The notes under the pieces are model-generated. The model did no database searches, was not told where the DNA came from, and saw only the letters and a program-made list of their open reading frames with translations. DNA of 64,000 nucleotides, taken from contig NC_069671.1 of assembly GCF_027244095.1 (NCBI RefSeq), forward strand, positions 5,160,001-5,224,000, in the 5' to 3' direction. A program made the position numbers and the translations under genes. This stretch comes from Hemicordylus capensis. Its lineage: Eukaryota > Chordata > Lepidosauria > Squamata > Cordylidae. This document shows, in pieces, positions 34,001 through 36,800 of the stretch; the stretch's first letter is position 1; the number at the start of each line of letters is the position of its first letter.

Positions 34001-34893
34001 GGTAGGTCAGGCCGTGGGAGACTGACTGGCCCCAAACCCTTCACCAAGTTAGTTGAAGTACTGAGTCCCTCCCAGCTTCTCTCTCCAGTTCAAAGTTCTG
34101 AGATAACAGAGCTGGGAAAAACCTCTGGCTTGGAGAGCAGACCCCAGACGATACTACGAAAGAGAGACAGAGACCAATGGCCTAACTGAGCATCAAGCGG
34201 CTCCATACGACATAATCCTGGAAGCCCCTACCTGCAGCCTCATGTGCTGAGACTGCAACGCTATGCACAGGACAGGAGTCACTCCCATCGAACACAATGG
34301 ACAGAATCCGGACCAAGTCCTGCTGTAGTTAAAGGGACTAAAATCAGCCACTAAGACTTACTTCTGAGCGACTTTGAACTGCCATGGGAGGGTTTGCACC
34401 ATAGCTCAGCGACACTGCAGTGTGCACTCACTCTAACCAACTCCAGCCAGGGCCCGCCACACATGCTCAGAGTCCTCCACTCCCCCAGTTCCCAGGCCCC
34501 AAAGCACAGAAGCCACCGAGAGCGGCTACCAGCCCGAGCATGCAACCCAGGGCCAGCAGCAGCAGCAACTTGGCGGGCAGCACCGGTCAAGCCCTCGTCA
34601 CCTTAGGCACCAGAGGATGGGGTGGAGGAGAGTGGTACTGTGGTTTTGCTCAGAGGCACCCCCGCAGCTACTCAAGCCCACACCATGGCTAGGGCACTCT
34701 GCACACGCTCAAGGCCCTCCACTCCCCTCCCCTCCACGCCTCAATCCCCCAAGCCGCCCCCCCCCCCCCGCCAAGACCCCAGCGGGACAGCCCCACCCCG
34801 CTCTGGGCCGGGGGCGCTCTGTACATGCTCAGGAGCCCCGCCCCGCCGCTGCTCACCACTGTGGTTGACCCACGTCGGCTTCAGGAGCTTCAT
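1..34893 (-). CDS. HIRA: HIRA, histone H3.3 chaperone (exons 1-16 and start of exon 17; 3' part outside window)
   Basis: HIRA is the WD40 subunit of the HIRA-UBN-CABIN1 complex, which deposits histone H3.3 independently of replication in the nucleus. Coding exons from 5' to 3' on the minus strand: 34893-34857, 24833-24771, 23046-22936, 22300-22210, 22093-21999, 21157-21062, 18959-18799, 17805-17638, 14081-13968, 13025-12955, 10381-10276, 8267-8046, 6936-6851, 4424-4230, 3095-2925, 2335-2131 and 46-1. They join in phase to about 679 residues. Residues 1-370 form the WD40 propeller (motifs such as [15 protein letters not shown] and [16 protein letters not shown]). Residues 446-474 are the ASF1-binding B domain with [16 protein letters not shown] basic [12 protein letters not shown] stretch near residue 650 is nuclear-localisation-like. 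The start is the only ATG giving the conserved [11 protein letters not shown]. Exon numbers assume the human layout of 25 exons. The rest of the gene should lie to the left. Confidence 0.97.
281..592 (-). mobile_element. 5S/tRNA-chimeric SINE
   Basis: Starts GGAACATAGGAGGCTGCC and ends in the reverse of the 5S-like head (AGCTCTCCTCC). A poly-G run at 418-429 interrupts it. Confidence 0.8.
674..1064. mobile_element. hAT-like non-autonomous foldback element
   Basis: Ends TAGGGATGTG and, in reverse, TAGGGGTGTG, with 8-bp target duplication CTTTAAAG/CTTTAGAG (666-673, 1065-1072). Inside is a long imperfect hairpin: AGGAGCAGGGAGGGTGCT pairs with AGCACCCTCCCTGCTCCT. AACCGGTTC motifs are near the right end. 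Confidence 0.75.
704..732. repeat. (TG)n microsatellite
   Basis: About 14 uninterrupted TG units within the foldback element. Confidence 0.95.
1276..1413. mobile_element. hAT foldback MITE, diverged
   Basis: Inverted arms around CTACAACTCCCATAATCCCC and its reverse, the same layout as the ~135-bp MITE family. Confidence 0.65.
1513..1930 (-). mobile_element. L2/CR1-type LINE 3' end
   Basis: The reverse strand reads [18 protein letters not shown], the C-terminal end of an L2-like ORF2, followed by a 3' UTR with GAACCGCCCAGAGAAC and an AT-rich tail. Confidence 0.75.
1961..2077. mobile_element. hAT foldback MITE, diverged
   Basis: Arms GGACTACAACTCCCATTA and AATGGGAGTTGTAGTCC surround a short spacer. 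Confidence 0.65.
2131..2335 (-). CDS. HIRA: HIRA exon 16
   Basis: Encodes [18 protein letters not shown], then [17 protein letters not shown] and [20 protein letters not shown]. It carries the acidic patch and an AT-hook-like basic segment. The donor is GTAGCC. Confidence 0.96.
2695..2862. repeat. Interspersed repeat debris with hAT end
   Basis: AT-rich sequence with (AAATA) units, ending GAACCGGTTCCGTGCACATCC, the end motif of the element at 674-1064. Confidence 0.45.
2925..3095 (-). CDS. HIRA: HIRA exon 15
   Basis: Encodes [18 protein letters not shown] and the conserved [20 protein letters not shown]. The tail ([17 protein letters not shown]) differs from mammals. The acceptor is GATTTAG and the donor is GTGAGC. 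Confidence 0.95.
3215..3409 (+). mobile_element. L2-type LINE 3' tail
   Basis: GTAAACCGCCCTGAGCCATT and a GGGTGGCATAGAAATC tail with AAATC repeats. Confidence 0.65.
4230..4424 (-). CDS. HIRA: HIRA exon 14
   Basis: Encodes [18 protein letters not shown] then a serine-rich, poorly conserved linker ending DTVNKDG. The donor GTCAGT is non-consensus at position +3. An in-frame read-through is open on the intron side, so the boundary rests on joining KDG to VNATS. Confidence 0.92.
4425..5449. other. HIRA intron 13, no feature seen
   Basis: AT-rich intronic sequence on both sides of the splice region. No open frame, RNA gene or clear repeat could be recognised. Confidence 0.5.
5450..6662. mobile_element. 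hAT-type non-autonomous element, 1.2 kb, perfect 8-bp target duplication
   Basis: Ends CAGAGGCGTATCTAGGG and, in reverse, CAGGGGCGTATCTAGGG. The flanking duplication is CACTTAAT (5442-5449, 6663-6670). It has no coding potential. A younger MITE is nested in it. Confidence 0.85.
6368..6505. mobile_element. Buster-like foldback MITE nested in the 1.2-kb hAT element
   Basis: 138 bp, ends CAGGCATCCCCAAACTGCGG in both orientations, near-perfect arms. Perfect 8-bp duplication ACCTAGAG (6360-6367, 6506-6513). Confidence 0.88.
6851..6936 (-). CDS. HIRA: HIRA exon 13 (ASF1-binding B domain)
   Basis: Encodes [20 protein letters not shown] and LCIAQLDTG, the HIRA B domain that docks on ASF1. It looks almost unchanged from the human sequence as I recall it. 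The donor is GTATAT. Confidence 0.97.
7260..7595 (+). mobile_element. L2/CR1-type LINE 3' tails
   Basis: A short antisense fragment at about 7260-7317 (GATCGCCCTTCCAAAAATGG), then a sense tail: GCTAACTTAGCAAAGAGGCA, GAGTCCCTTTGGGGACAGGG and ATAAACTGCTTTGGGAAC. Confidence 0.65.
7640..7930 (+). mobile_element. 5S/tRNA-chimeric SINE with clear tRNA part
   Basis: The 5S-like head TTTGCTAAGCAGGATCTGCC is followed by a tRNA-like B box GGTTCAATCCC. This shows both promoter relics in one unit. Confidence 0.78.
8046..8267 (-). CDS. HIRA: HIRA exon 12
   Basis: 74 codons. Contains [17 protein letters not shown], a glutamine-rich [12 protein letters not shown], an alanine-rich AAGSAAAAP and the conserved [11 protein letters not shown] that leads into the B domain. 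The donor is GTAGAG. Confidence 0.96.
8318..8412 (+). mobile_element. SINE 5S-like head fragment
   Basis: GGAGAGCTGGTCTGGTGGCA then TTTGCTAAGCCGGGTCCGCC; body missing. Confidence 0.7.
8461..8776 (+). mobile_element. 5S/tRNA-chimeric SINE, full length
   Basis: The 5S-like head, degenerate tRNA part (GCTGCTCTGGGAAGAGC), body and AGGCAGCTTCCTCTGTTCC tail are all present. Confidence 0.8.
8828..9020 (+). mobile_element. tRNA-headed SINE sharing the same body
   Basis: A-box-like ATAGCTCAGTGG and B-box-like GTTCAATCTC head the same GGCAGCATCTCCAGGTAGGG body, without a 5S part. Confidence 0.75.
9045..9350 (+). mobile_element. 5S/tRNA-chimeric SINE, diverged head
   Basis: The head GGTCCCCTTTGGTAAGCATC is decayed. 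The tRNA portion (GCAGCTCAAAGGCAGAGC, B box AGGTTCCATCC) and the tail are recognisable. Confidence 0.7.
9590..9957 (+). mobile_element. L2/CR1-type LINE 3' end, 5'-truncated
   Basis: Reads [20 protein letters not shown] then [13 protein letters not shown], the LINE ORF2 C-terminus, then a GTAAACTGCCTTGAGTC 3' UTR ending in the ATGA/ATAA microsatellite. Confidence 0.78.
9960..10040. repeat. (AATG)n/(AAAT)n and (CA)n microsatellites
   Basis: AATG and AAAT units to 10006, then CA units at 10012-10040. They are the simple tail of the LINE. Confidence 0.92.
10276..10381 (-). CDS. HIRA: HIRA exon 11
   Basis: Encodes [20 protein letters not shown] and [17 protein letters not shown] repeat 7. The donor is GTATTG. 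Confidence 0.96.
10440..10650 (+). mobile_element. tRNA-derived SINE (CCATGA..CTGGGTGA type)
   Basis: Degenerate B box GGTTCAAGTCC, then CACTCACTGGGTGAATTTAG and CTCACAGGGTTGTTGTGAGG, the body found also at 17392 and, reversed, at 55037. Confidence 0.68.
10700..10935 (-). mobile_element. L2-type LINE 3' end, antisense, eroded
   Basis: (TTAA)n at the left, then an ACCACCCCATCCAAAGG remnant of the GGGCGGT tail. Confidence 0.5.
10961..12243. other. HIRA intron 10 segment with promoter-like patch
   Basis: Mostly unassigned. At 11683-11735 a GC-rich patch carries CTACACTTCCCAGCA and AAGATGGCGCAG, resembling ZNF143 and YY1 sites. A 103-codon open frame starts at 11721 ([16 protein letters not shown] then a His run). 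No family recognised. Confidence 0.4.
12244..12262. repeat. (TG)n microsatellite
   Basis: About nine TG units. Confidence 0.9.
12344..12479. mobile_element. Buster-like foldback MITE
   Basis: 136 bp, ends CAGGGATTCTCA in both orientations. Flanks ATCTAGGT and ACCTAGAT match as direct repeats at 6 of 8 bases. Confidence 0.82.
12605..12715. repeat. Unnamed dispersed repeat, copy A
   Basis: GTCAGGGAGTTACATGTAGG through GGGCCTTACAATGAAGGACA matches 22795-22885. No family known to me. Confidence 0.55.
12955..13025 (-). CDS. HIRA: HIRA exon 10
   Basis: Encodes [20 protein letters not shown] and DISW, WD repeat 6. The donor is GTAAGA. Confidence 0.96.
13625..13840 (-). mobile_element. CR1-type LINE 3' region
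   Basis: ATCTGGTGGGCCAGTGTGTG and GCCTGATCCAGCAGGGCTGT are hallmarks of the sauropsid CR1-like 3' UTR. Confidence 0.7.
13968..14081 (-). CDS. HIRA: HIRA exon 9
   Basis: 38 codons, [16 protein letters not shown] through [12 protein letters not shown], with a cysteine cluster CPYCCC. The acceptor is TTTCAG and the donor is GTAAGT. Confidence 0.96.
14350..14780 (-). mobile_element. 5S/tRNA-chimeric SINE split by a MITE
   Basis: The tail part (CAGACCATCGGTCCATCTAG) and the head part (GACTCTGCTTAGCAAAGGGG) flank a foldback insertion at about 14414-14528. Confidence 0.75.
14414..14528. mobile_element. Foldback MITE, CCCTCTAACAGGGA type
   Basis: Arms GATTCCCAGATGTCGTTGAC and its reverse; the right end TCCCTGTTAGAGGG is shared with the copy at 42489. 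Confidence 0.7.
14985..15215 (-). mobile_element. L2/CR1-type LINE 3' tail, antisense
   Basis: ATATACTGCTTTTCAACCAA through AAAAGGTGCCTCTTTGCTCA, the reverse of the common tail. Confidence 0.7.
15422..17044 (+). mobile_element. Tc1/mariner transposon, nearly whole, IR/DR type
   Basis: A 1623-bp element flanked by TA (15420-15421 and 17045-17046). Both ends start CAGTGAGGGAAATA. Terminal inverted repeats of about 204 bp (15422-15625 and about 16841-17044) are roughly 95% alike by eye. Each carries an inner copy of the GTGAGGGAAATAAGTATT direct repeat (left inner 15598-15624), which is the IR/DR layout of Sleeping Beauty-like Tc1 elements. The right outer tip has a 5-bp insertion (CCGTA) that breaks the symmetry. 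Between the repeats lies one uninterrupted transposase gene. The sequence, including the terminal repeats, strongly recalls Tc1 elements of teleosts and lampreys. It lies in HIRA intron 8, antisense to HIRA. Confidence 0.97.
15801..16823 (+). CDS. Tc1 transposase, open reading frame intact (DD34E)
   Basis: 340 residues. An N-terminal paired-like helix-turn-helix pair contains [16 protein letters not shown] (about residues 18-33) and the GRPR-like [12 protein letters not shown] (54-65). The DDE catalytic triad is D153 ([11 protein letters not shown]), D244 ([11 protein letters not shown]) and E279 ([10 protein letters not shown]), with exactly 34 residues between the last two. The glycine-rich box is [11 protein letters not shown]. 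The start is [10 protein letters not shown], the family's usual N-terminus. An upstream in-frame ATG at 15729 would add 24 residues unlike the family. No stop or frameshift is seen. Whether it is active is unknown, and the damaged right tip argues against mobility of this copy. Confidence 0.95.
   Translation: MPKTKELSKDVRDKAVDLHKAGLGYKTIAKQLGEKVTTVGTITRKWKKHKITVNLPRSGAPCKISPRGVAMIMRTVTKQPRTTRGELVNDLRAAGTIVTKKTIGNTLRREGLKSCSARKVPLLKAAHVQAHLQFANAHLNDPEENWAKVLWSDETKIELFGINSTSRVWRRRNAAYEPKNTIPTVKHGGGHIMLWGRFSAKGTGHLHRIEGTMDGTMYRQILGEHLLPSARALRMGRGWVFQHDNDPKHTAKATKEWLKKKHMKVLEWPSQSPDLNPIENLWRELKVRVAKHQPRNLSDLERICKEEWDNIPPGLCANLVANYKKRLTSVIANKRFATKY
17392..17632 (+). mobile_element. tRNA-derived SINE with (AAAAT)n tail
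   Basis: GAGCCAGCATAGTGTAGAG (A-box region) and GAGTTCGAATCCCC (B box) lead a body ending AAGCGGGATATAAGTATA, then an (ATAAA)n tail to 17632. It lies next to HIRA exon 8. Confidence 0.8.
17638..17805 (-). CDS. HIRA: HIRA exon 8
   Basis: Encodes [19 protein letters not shown] through [12 protein letters not shown] repeat 5. The donor is GTAAGC. The Tc1 element sits in the intron that follows in transcription. Confidence 0.97.
17826..17995 (-). mobile_element. SINE tail fragment, antisense
   Basis: Shared body CCATCCAGCTCAGTATTGTC with the 5' head lost. Confidence 0.7.
18028..18480 (-). mobile_element. 5S/tRNA-chimeric SINE split by a MITE
   Basis: A complete unit from GTAGGAACATAGGAAGCTGC to AGACCAGCTCTCCTCTCC, interrupted by the MITE at 18233-18367. 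Confidence 0.82.
18233..18367. mobile_element. Buster-like foldback MITE nested in SINE
   Basis: 135 bp, ends CAGGGTTTCTTGACCTTGGG in both orientations. Duplication CCTTACAG/CCTTCCAG. Confidence 0.87.
18799..18959 (-). CDS. HIRA: HIRA exon 7
   Basis: Encodes [19 protein letters not shown] through [11 protein letters not shown] repeat 4. The acceptor is CTGCAG and the donor is GTAGGT. Confidence 0.97.
19205..19352. mobile_element. Foldback MITE, diverged
   Basis: GTTGGACTACAGCTCCCATC and GATGGGATTTGTAGTCCAAC arms. Confidence 0.65.
19535..20255 (+). mobile_element. L2-type LINE, 5'-truncated
   Basis: Decayed ORF2 C-terminal half ([19 protein letters not shown]-like at 19988-20043), then TGTGAACCACCTAGAACTG and an ACCA/ATCA simple tail. 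Clearly non-functional with several frame changes. Confidence 0.75.
20675..20905 (+). mobile_element. L2/CR1-type LINE 3' tail
   Basis: GCTAACTGGGCAAAGAGGCA through GAGCCCTTTGAGGATAGGGA. Confidence 0.68.
21062..21157 (-). CDS. HIRA: HIRA exon 6
   Basis: Encodes [18 protein letters not shown] and [16 protein letters not shown] repeat 3. The acceptor is CCTATAG and the donor is GTACGG. Confidence 0.97.
21400..21870 (+). mobile_element. SINE fragment followed by CR1-type LINE 3' region
   Basis: A 5S/tRNA SINE middle part at 21405-21520, then antisense CR1-like sequence with TGTAATTCTCTGCCACAAGA and GCCTGATCCAGCAGGGCTGT to 21870. Confidence 0.68.
21999..22093 (-). CDS. HIRA: HIRA exon 5
   Basis: Encodes [20 protein letters not shown] and [11 protein letters not shown], the loop before WD repeat 3. 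The donor is GTGAGT. Confidence 0.96.
22210..22300 (-). CDS. HIRA: HIRA exon 4
   Basis: Encodes [20 protein letters not shown] and the following IMVWKRA, WD repeat 2. The donor is GTAAGT. Confidence 0.96.
22795..22885. repeat. Unnamed dispersed repeat, copy B
   Basis: GTCAGGGAGCTGCATGTGGG and GGCCTTACAATGAAGAACAC pair with 12605-12715. It sits next to HIRA exon 3. Confidence 0.55.
22936..23046 (-). CDS. HIRA: HIRA exon 3
   Basis: Encodes [10 protein letters not shown] through [10 protein letters not shown], the end of WD repeat 1 and its linker. The donor is GTACCA. Confidence 0.96.
23110..23600 (+). mobile_element. Composite: L2 tail, (AAT)n, then R4/Dong-like LINE 3' end
   Basis: L2 tail GTAAACCGCCCTGAGCCATT, (AATAAT) run at 23325-23362, then a frame reading [20 protein letters not shown] and YL stop, with the 3' UTR CAGGTCCTTGGGAAGGACTC. 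Confidence 0.65.
23600..23945 (-). mobile_element. L2/CR1-type LINE 3' end, antisense
   Basis: Same type as 1513-1930: AGCCTGGGTGAACAAATGTG and GAGAAGGCCCGTCCCCAAAG. Confidence 0.7.
24553..24652. mobile_element. Foldback MITE, diverged
   Basis: TTGGACTACAACTCCCATCA arm with a decayed reverse arm. Confidence 0.6.
24771..24833 (-). CDS. HIRA: HIRA exon 2
   Basis: Encodes [20 protein letters not shown], start of WD repeat 1. The acceptor is TTTTCAG and the donor is GTATGC. It is separated from exon 1 by a 10-kb intron. Confidence 0.96.
25205..25312. mobile_element. Foldback MITE, diverged
   Basis: GGATGTTGACTACAGCTCCT and GGTTGTGGGAGCCAGCAAC arms. Confidence 0.55.
25540..25860 (+). mobile_element. 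CR1-type LINE 3' region
   Basis: GACCCAAGAAGGCCCCTCTA and TAGCCATTGATAGACCTGTC. It ends at a (GGAT)n run at 25864-25890. Confidence 0.68.
25905..26345 (+). mobile_element. 5S/tRNA-chimeric SINE split by a MITE
   Basis: 5S-like head GCTAAGCAGGGTCTGCCC and the CTTCCTCTGTG tail surround the MITE at 26026-26161. Confidence 0.83.
26026..26161. mobile_element. Buster-like foldback MITE nested in SINE
   Basis: 136 bp, ends CAGGGATCCTCAACGTTGG and its near-perfect reverse. Perfect 8-bp duplication CCTTAGGG (26018-26025, 26162-26169) made from the SINE sequence. Confidence 0.9.
27178..27335 (-). mobile_element. SINE tail fragment, antisense
   Basis: GGAACACAGGGTGCTGCC to the B-box side; no 5S head. 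Confidence 0.7.
27390..27960 (+). mobile_element. CR1-type LINE 3' region, longest copy
   Basis: About 570 bp with GTGGCAGAGAATTCCACAAG, TTTCATGGGATGACTCCTG and CTCATGTCTCCCCGCAGTCG. Confidence 0.75.
28440..28925 (+). mobile_element. 5S-headed SINE followed by tRNA-headed SINE
   Basis: A chimeric unit at 28440-28742, then a unit with GCTTTGCATCCAGATGGTCC and B box GGTTCAGTCCC at 28746-28925, in tandem. Confidence 0.77.
28926..29719. other. HIRA intron 1, little recognised
   Basis: AT-rich sequence with a G-run near 29317 and eroded repeat-like text at 29400-29580. No gene signal. Confidence 0.4.
29720..29965 (+). mobile_element. L2/CR1-type LINE 3' tail
   Basis: CTGCTAACTAAGCAAAGAGG through GTAAACCGCTTTGAGAAC. 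Confidence 0.7.
30612..30710. mobile_element. Foldback MITE, diverged
   Basis: GTTGGACTAGGACTACAACC and GATGGGAGTTGTAGTCCAAC arms. Confidence 0.55.
30711..31635. other. HIRA intron 1, no feature seen
   Basis: No recognised repeat, gene or RNA signal. Short open frames look random. Confidence 0.4.
31636..31862 (+). mobile_element. Sauria-type SINE (tRNA head, Bov-B-like tail)
   Basis: A-box-like ATGGCGCAGTGGGG, B box GTTCGAATCCC, then GGCAGCAGCGATATAGGAAG and the tail GTAGAAATTGACTTGAC resembling the Bov-B 3' end. Confidence 0.8.
31858..31920 (-). mobile_element. SINE 5S-like head fragment, antisense
   Basis: CCTTGCTTAGCAAAGGGGAC to AGACCAGCTCTCCTCC directly abuts the Sauria SINE tail. Confidence 0.65.
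31997..32420 (-). mobile_element. Bov-B (RTE) LINE fragment
   Basis: The reverse strand reads [19 protein letters not shown] and [13 protein letters not shown], the end of the Bov-B reverse transcriptase ORF. It has lost its 5' part and has frame changes. Confidence 0.88.
32421..33215. other. HIRA intron 1, no feature seen
   Basis: AT-rich sequence without a recognised gene or repeat. Confidence 0.4.
33216..33530 (+). mobile_element. 5S/tRNA-chimeric SINE, full length
   Basis: GGAGAGCTAGTCTTGTGGTA head, TTTGCTAAGCAGGGTCTGCC 5S core, GGCAGCTTCCTATG tail. Confidence 0.82.
33635..33865 (+). mobile_element. L2/CR1-type LINE 3' tail
   Basis: CTGCTAACTAGGTAAAGAG and CTGTAAACCACTCTGAGAAC. Confidence 0.65.
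33905..34065 (-). mobile_element. tRNA-derived SINE body, antisense fragment
   Basis: TTTATCCTGCCCTTCTTTCA and CAACAATCTTGCAAGGTAGG. Confidence 0.55.
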
Positions 34894-35420
34894 TTTGGGC
34901 CGCCGCCGCCTCTTCCTCCTCCTCCTCCGCCTCGTCCTCCTCCCGCCGCTGGGACCCCGGGGCCTCCGTGTTGGGGACGGCGACTGCGGGCCGAGGCAGG
35001 CGCTGCACCCCGCGGAAGGGCTGGGCGGGCGGGAGGGCGAGCCTCAGAGCCCCGCCGCCGCCGCCGCCGCCGCCTGCTGGTCCGCCTCCCGGCCCCGCGT
35101 CCCGCCAGCTGCCGCCTCCTTCCCCTCAGGGCCGCTCCATCCCTCCGGCCCGTCCTTGCCCCGCCGTCGCCGCCGCCCGCGCCCTCCTCCACCGGCCCTT
35201 CGCCCTCCACCCGGCCGCATCCCCCGCTCCCGGCGGCTCCCCGGCAACGCCGGAAGTCAGTGGAGGGCAACGACCTAAGCGGCCCGGCGGGAAACAAGAG
35301 GCGGCGAGGAGAGGGCCGCGGCGCGCCGGCGTGGCGAGTGGGAGGCGCCCCGGAGCCCCCAGCCCTGCCCGGTGGCCCTTGGCTGGAGCGCCGGAGGGGA
35401 GCAAGCTCTGCCCTCGGGGT
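34700..35420. promoter_or_regulatory. HIRA: CpG-rich block, HIRA promoter and exon 1
   Basis: Dense CG dinucleotides and GCC repeats surround the HIRA start and extend about 500 bp upstream. This is typical of a housekeeping CpG-island promoter. The long open frames here come from base composition. Confidence 0.85.
34857..34893 (-). CDS. HIRA: HIRA exon 1 (coding part)
   Basis: Encodes [12 protein letters not shown] plus one base. The donor is GTGAGC. It lies in a CpG-rich block, and the N-terminus begins the first WD40 blade. Confidence 0.96.
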
Positions 35421-35426
35421 GGTTTG

Positions 35427-35473
35427 ATTTTATTTTATTTTATTTTATTTTATTTATTTATCGGGGGGGGGGG
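35427..35473. repeat. (TTTTA)n followed by G-run
   Basis: Seven ATTTT-type units, then about 10 G, at the edge of the HIRA CpG block. Confidence 0.9.
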
Positions 35474-35831
35474 CTGCAGCTTGCAACTCCCACCCCCACC
35501 CATCAAGTGATGATGACCCATCCACACCCCTCCTCCAGCCGCCATCACGTGTGTTGGCAGGGGAGGAAGGGAGTGCGACAGTCCCATGACCCACAGCATC
35601 TGGGGGGCAGCATCTTGGACTCTGAGCTGCTGCTGCTGCTCCTCCCCACACCTTTAGAAGTGGATTCTCCAAAGAAGAAGTAGCGAGAATTCAGCAAGAG
35701 GTTAACATCTCCTATCTGCCAGATGCGGACACAACCAGGGAAAGGGAAACAGAGTAAGAGGGGCTGTCCTTCATTTCAAAGAGAAAGGATATCCTTCCGA
35801 GATGGGATGTCTTCCAGCAGCACCATCAAAC

Positions 35832-35998
35832 GTAGGAACATAGGAAGCTGCCATAGACTGAGTCAGACCATTGGTCTATCTCGCTCAGTATTGTCTTCAC
35901 AGACTGGCAGCGGCTTCTCCAAGGCTGCAGGCAGGAATCGCTCTCAGCCTTCTCTTGGAGATGCTGCCAGGGAGGGAACTTGGAGCCTTCTGCCCTGG
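35832..35998 (-). mobile_element. SINE tail half, antisense
   Basis: GTAGGAACATAGGAAGCTGC to CTTGGAGCCTTCTGCCC. It pairs with the sense copy at 36143. Confidence 0.75.
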
Positions 35999-36142
35999 AT
36001 GTTTGTGTGTGCGTGATATGAGGATGCCAATAGTTAATAAAACCATTGAAGTGGAAGACTCGAGAAATTTGGAGTTGTTGGGTTAATTTCTCCATCAGTG
36101 CAATATTCCACAGATTATGTGCCAGTGCTCTATAATACTGGA

Positions 36143-36345
36143 TGGGGAAGGTGATGGGGATGGAGCCGCTCTGGGAAGAGCATCTAGGTCCCAAGTTCCC
36201 TCCCTGGCAGCATCTCCAAGGCAGGCTGAGAGCGATTCCTGCCTGCAACCTTGGAGAAGCCGCTGCCAGTCTGTGAAGACAATCCTGAGCTAGATAAACC
36301 TGTGGTCTGACTCAGTATACGGCAGCTTCTGATGTTCCGATGGAT
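36143..36345 (+). mobile_element. SINE tail half, sense
   Basis: GATGGAGCCGCTCTGGGAAG to ACGGCAGCTTCTGATGTTCC. It is inverted relative to 35832-35998, with 144 bp between. Confidence 0.75.
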
Positions 36346-36519
36346 CTTTCCAGTGATAAGCAATTTTCATTCTGGCCGCCGCTAAGTTATAGACCAAGAA
36401 GTCTTAGCGATGAATGGCTTTCTCTTCTGACTGTATCTCTAATAAAGCGAGATGGGGATCTGGCTGTAAGTTGTATCCCAGTAGTGGCAGGTAGTTCTGC
36501 AAAGACTCAGACGGGCACT

Positions 36520-36800
36520 TTTAAATGGTGATTAGTTCAATGGCCCTGGCCGCGGAAGCTGTTGCAGCTCGGAACCTTTGTTACTGGGCTCGGGAGCTGG
36601 AGGGAGACCAATCGCGGGGGACCGCGGTGCACTGCCGGATGTGTCCCCCTTTGGGACAGAGAAGGCTCGTTTGCTGCAGCGGCTCTTCGAGGCAGGGGGC
36701 CCATTGGAAACATGTTGGCGCAGGTTGCATCCTCCAAGGTGTTGAGCCTGCTTCGCAGCAGGCCCGGAAGCTCTTTGCTTAGGTAGGTGGCAGCGGGAAA
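36520..36800 (+). promoter_or_regulatory. MRPL40: CpG-rich MRPL40 promoter with CCAAT box
   Basis: GC- and CpG-rich sequence runs into the start codon. A CCAAT box in ACCAATCGCG is at 36608-36612, about 100 bp upstream of the ATG. Confidence 0.7.
36712..36782 (+). CDS. MRPL40: MRPL40 exon 1
   Basis: Encodes [19 protein letters not shown] and SSLL plus two bases, the presequence. The donor is GTAGGT. Confidence 0.93.

Larger units (their letters stand above)
34894..36711. other. HIRA-MRPL40 intergenic head-to-head region
   Basis: Two CpG-rich promoters at the ends. Between them are a (TTTTA)n run with a poly-G block (35427-35473) and an inverted pair of SINE copies. Confidence 0.75.

Noticed and set aside
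34622-35510. Long overlapping open frames (180-218 codons) on the plus strand near HIRA exon 1
   Set aside because: They lie in CpG/GCC-rich promoter sequence opposite HIRA exon 1, have low-complexity Pro/Arg/Ala translation and no splice logic. They are a composition effect.
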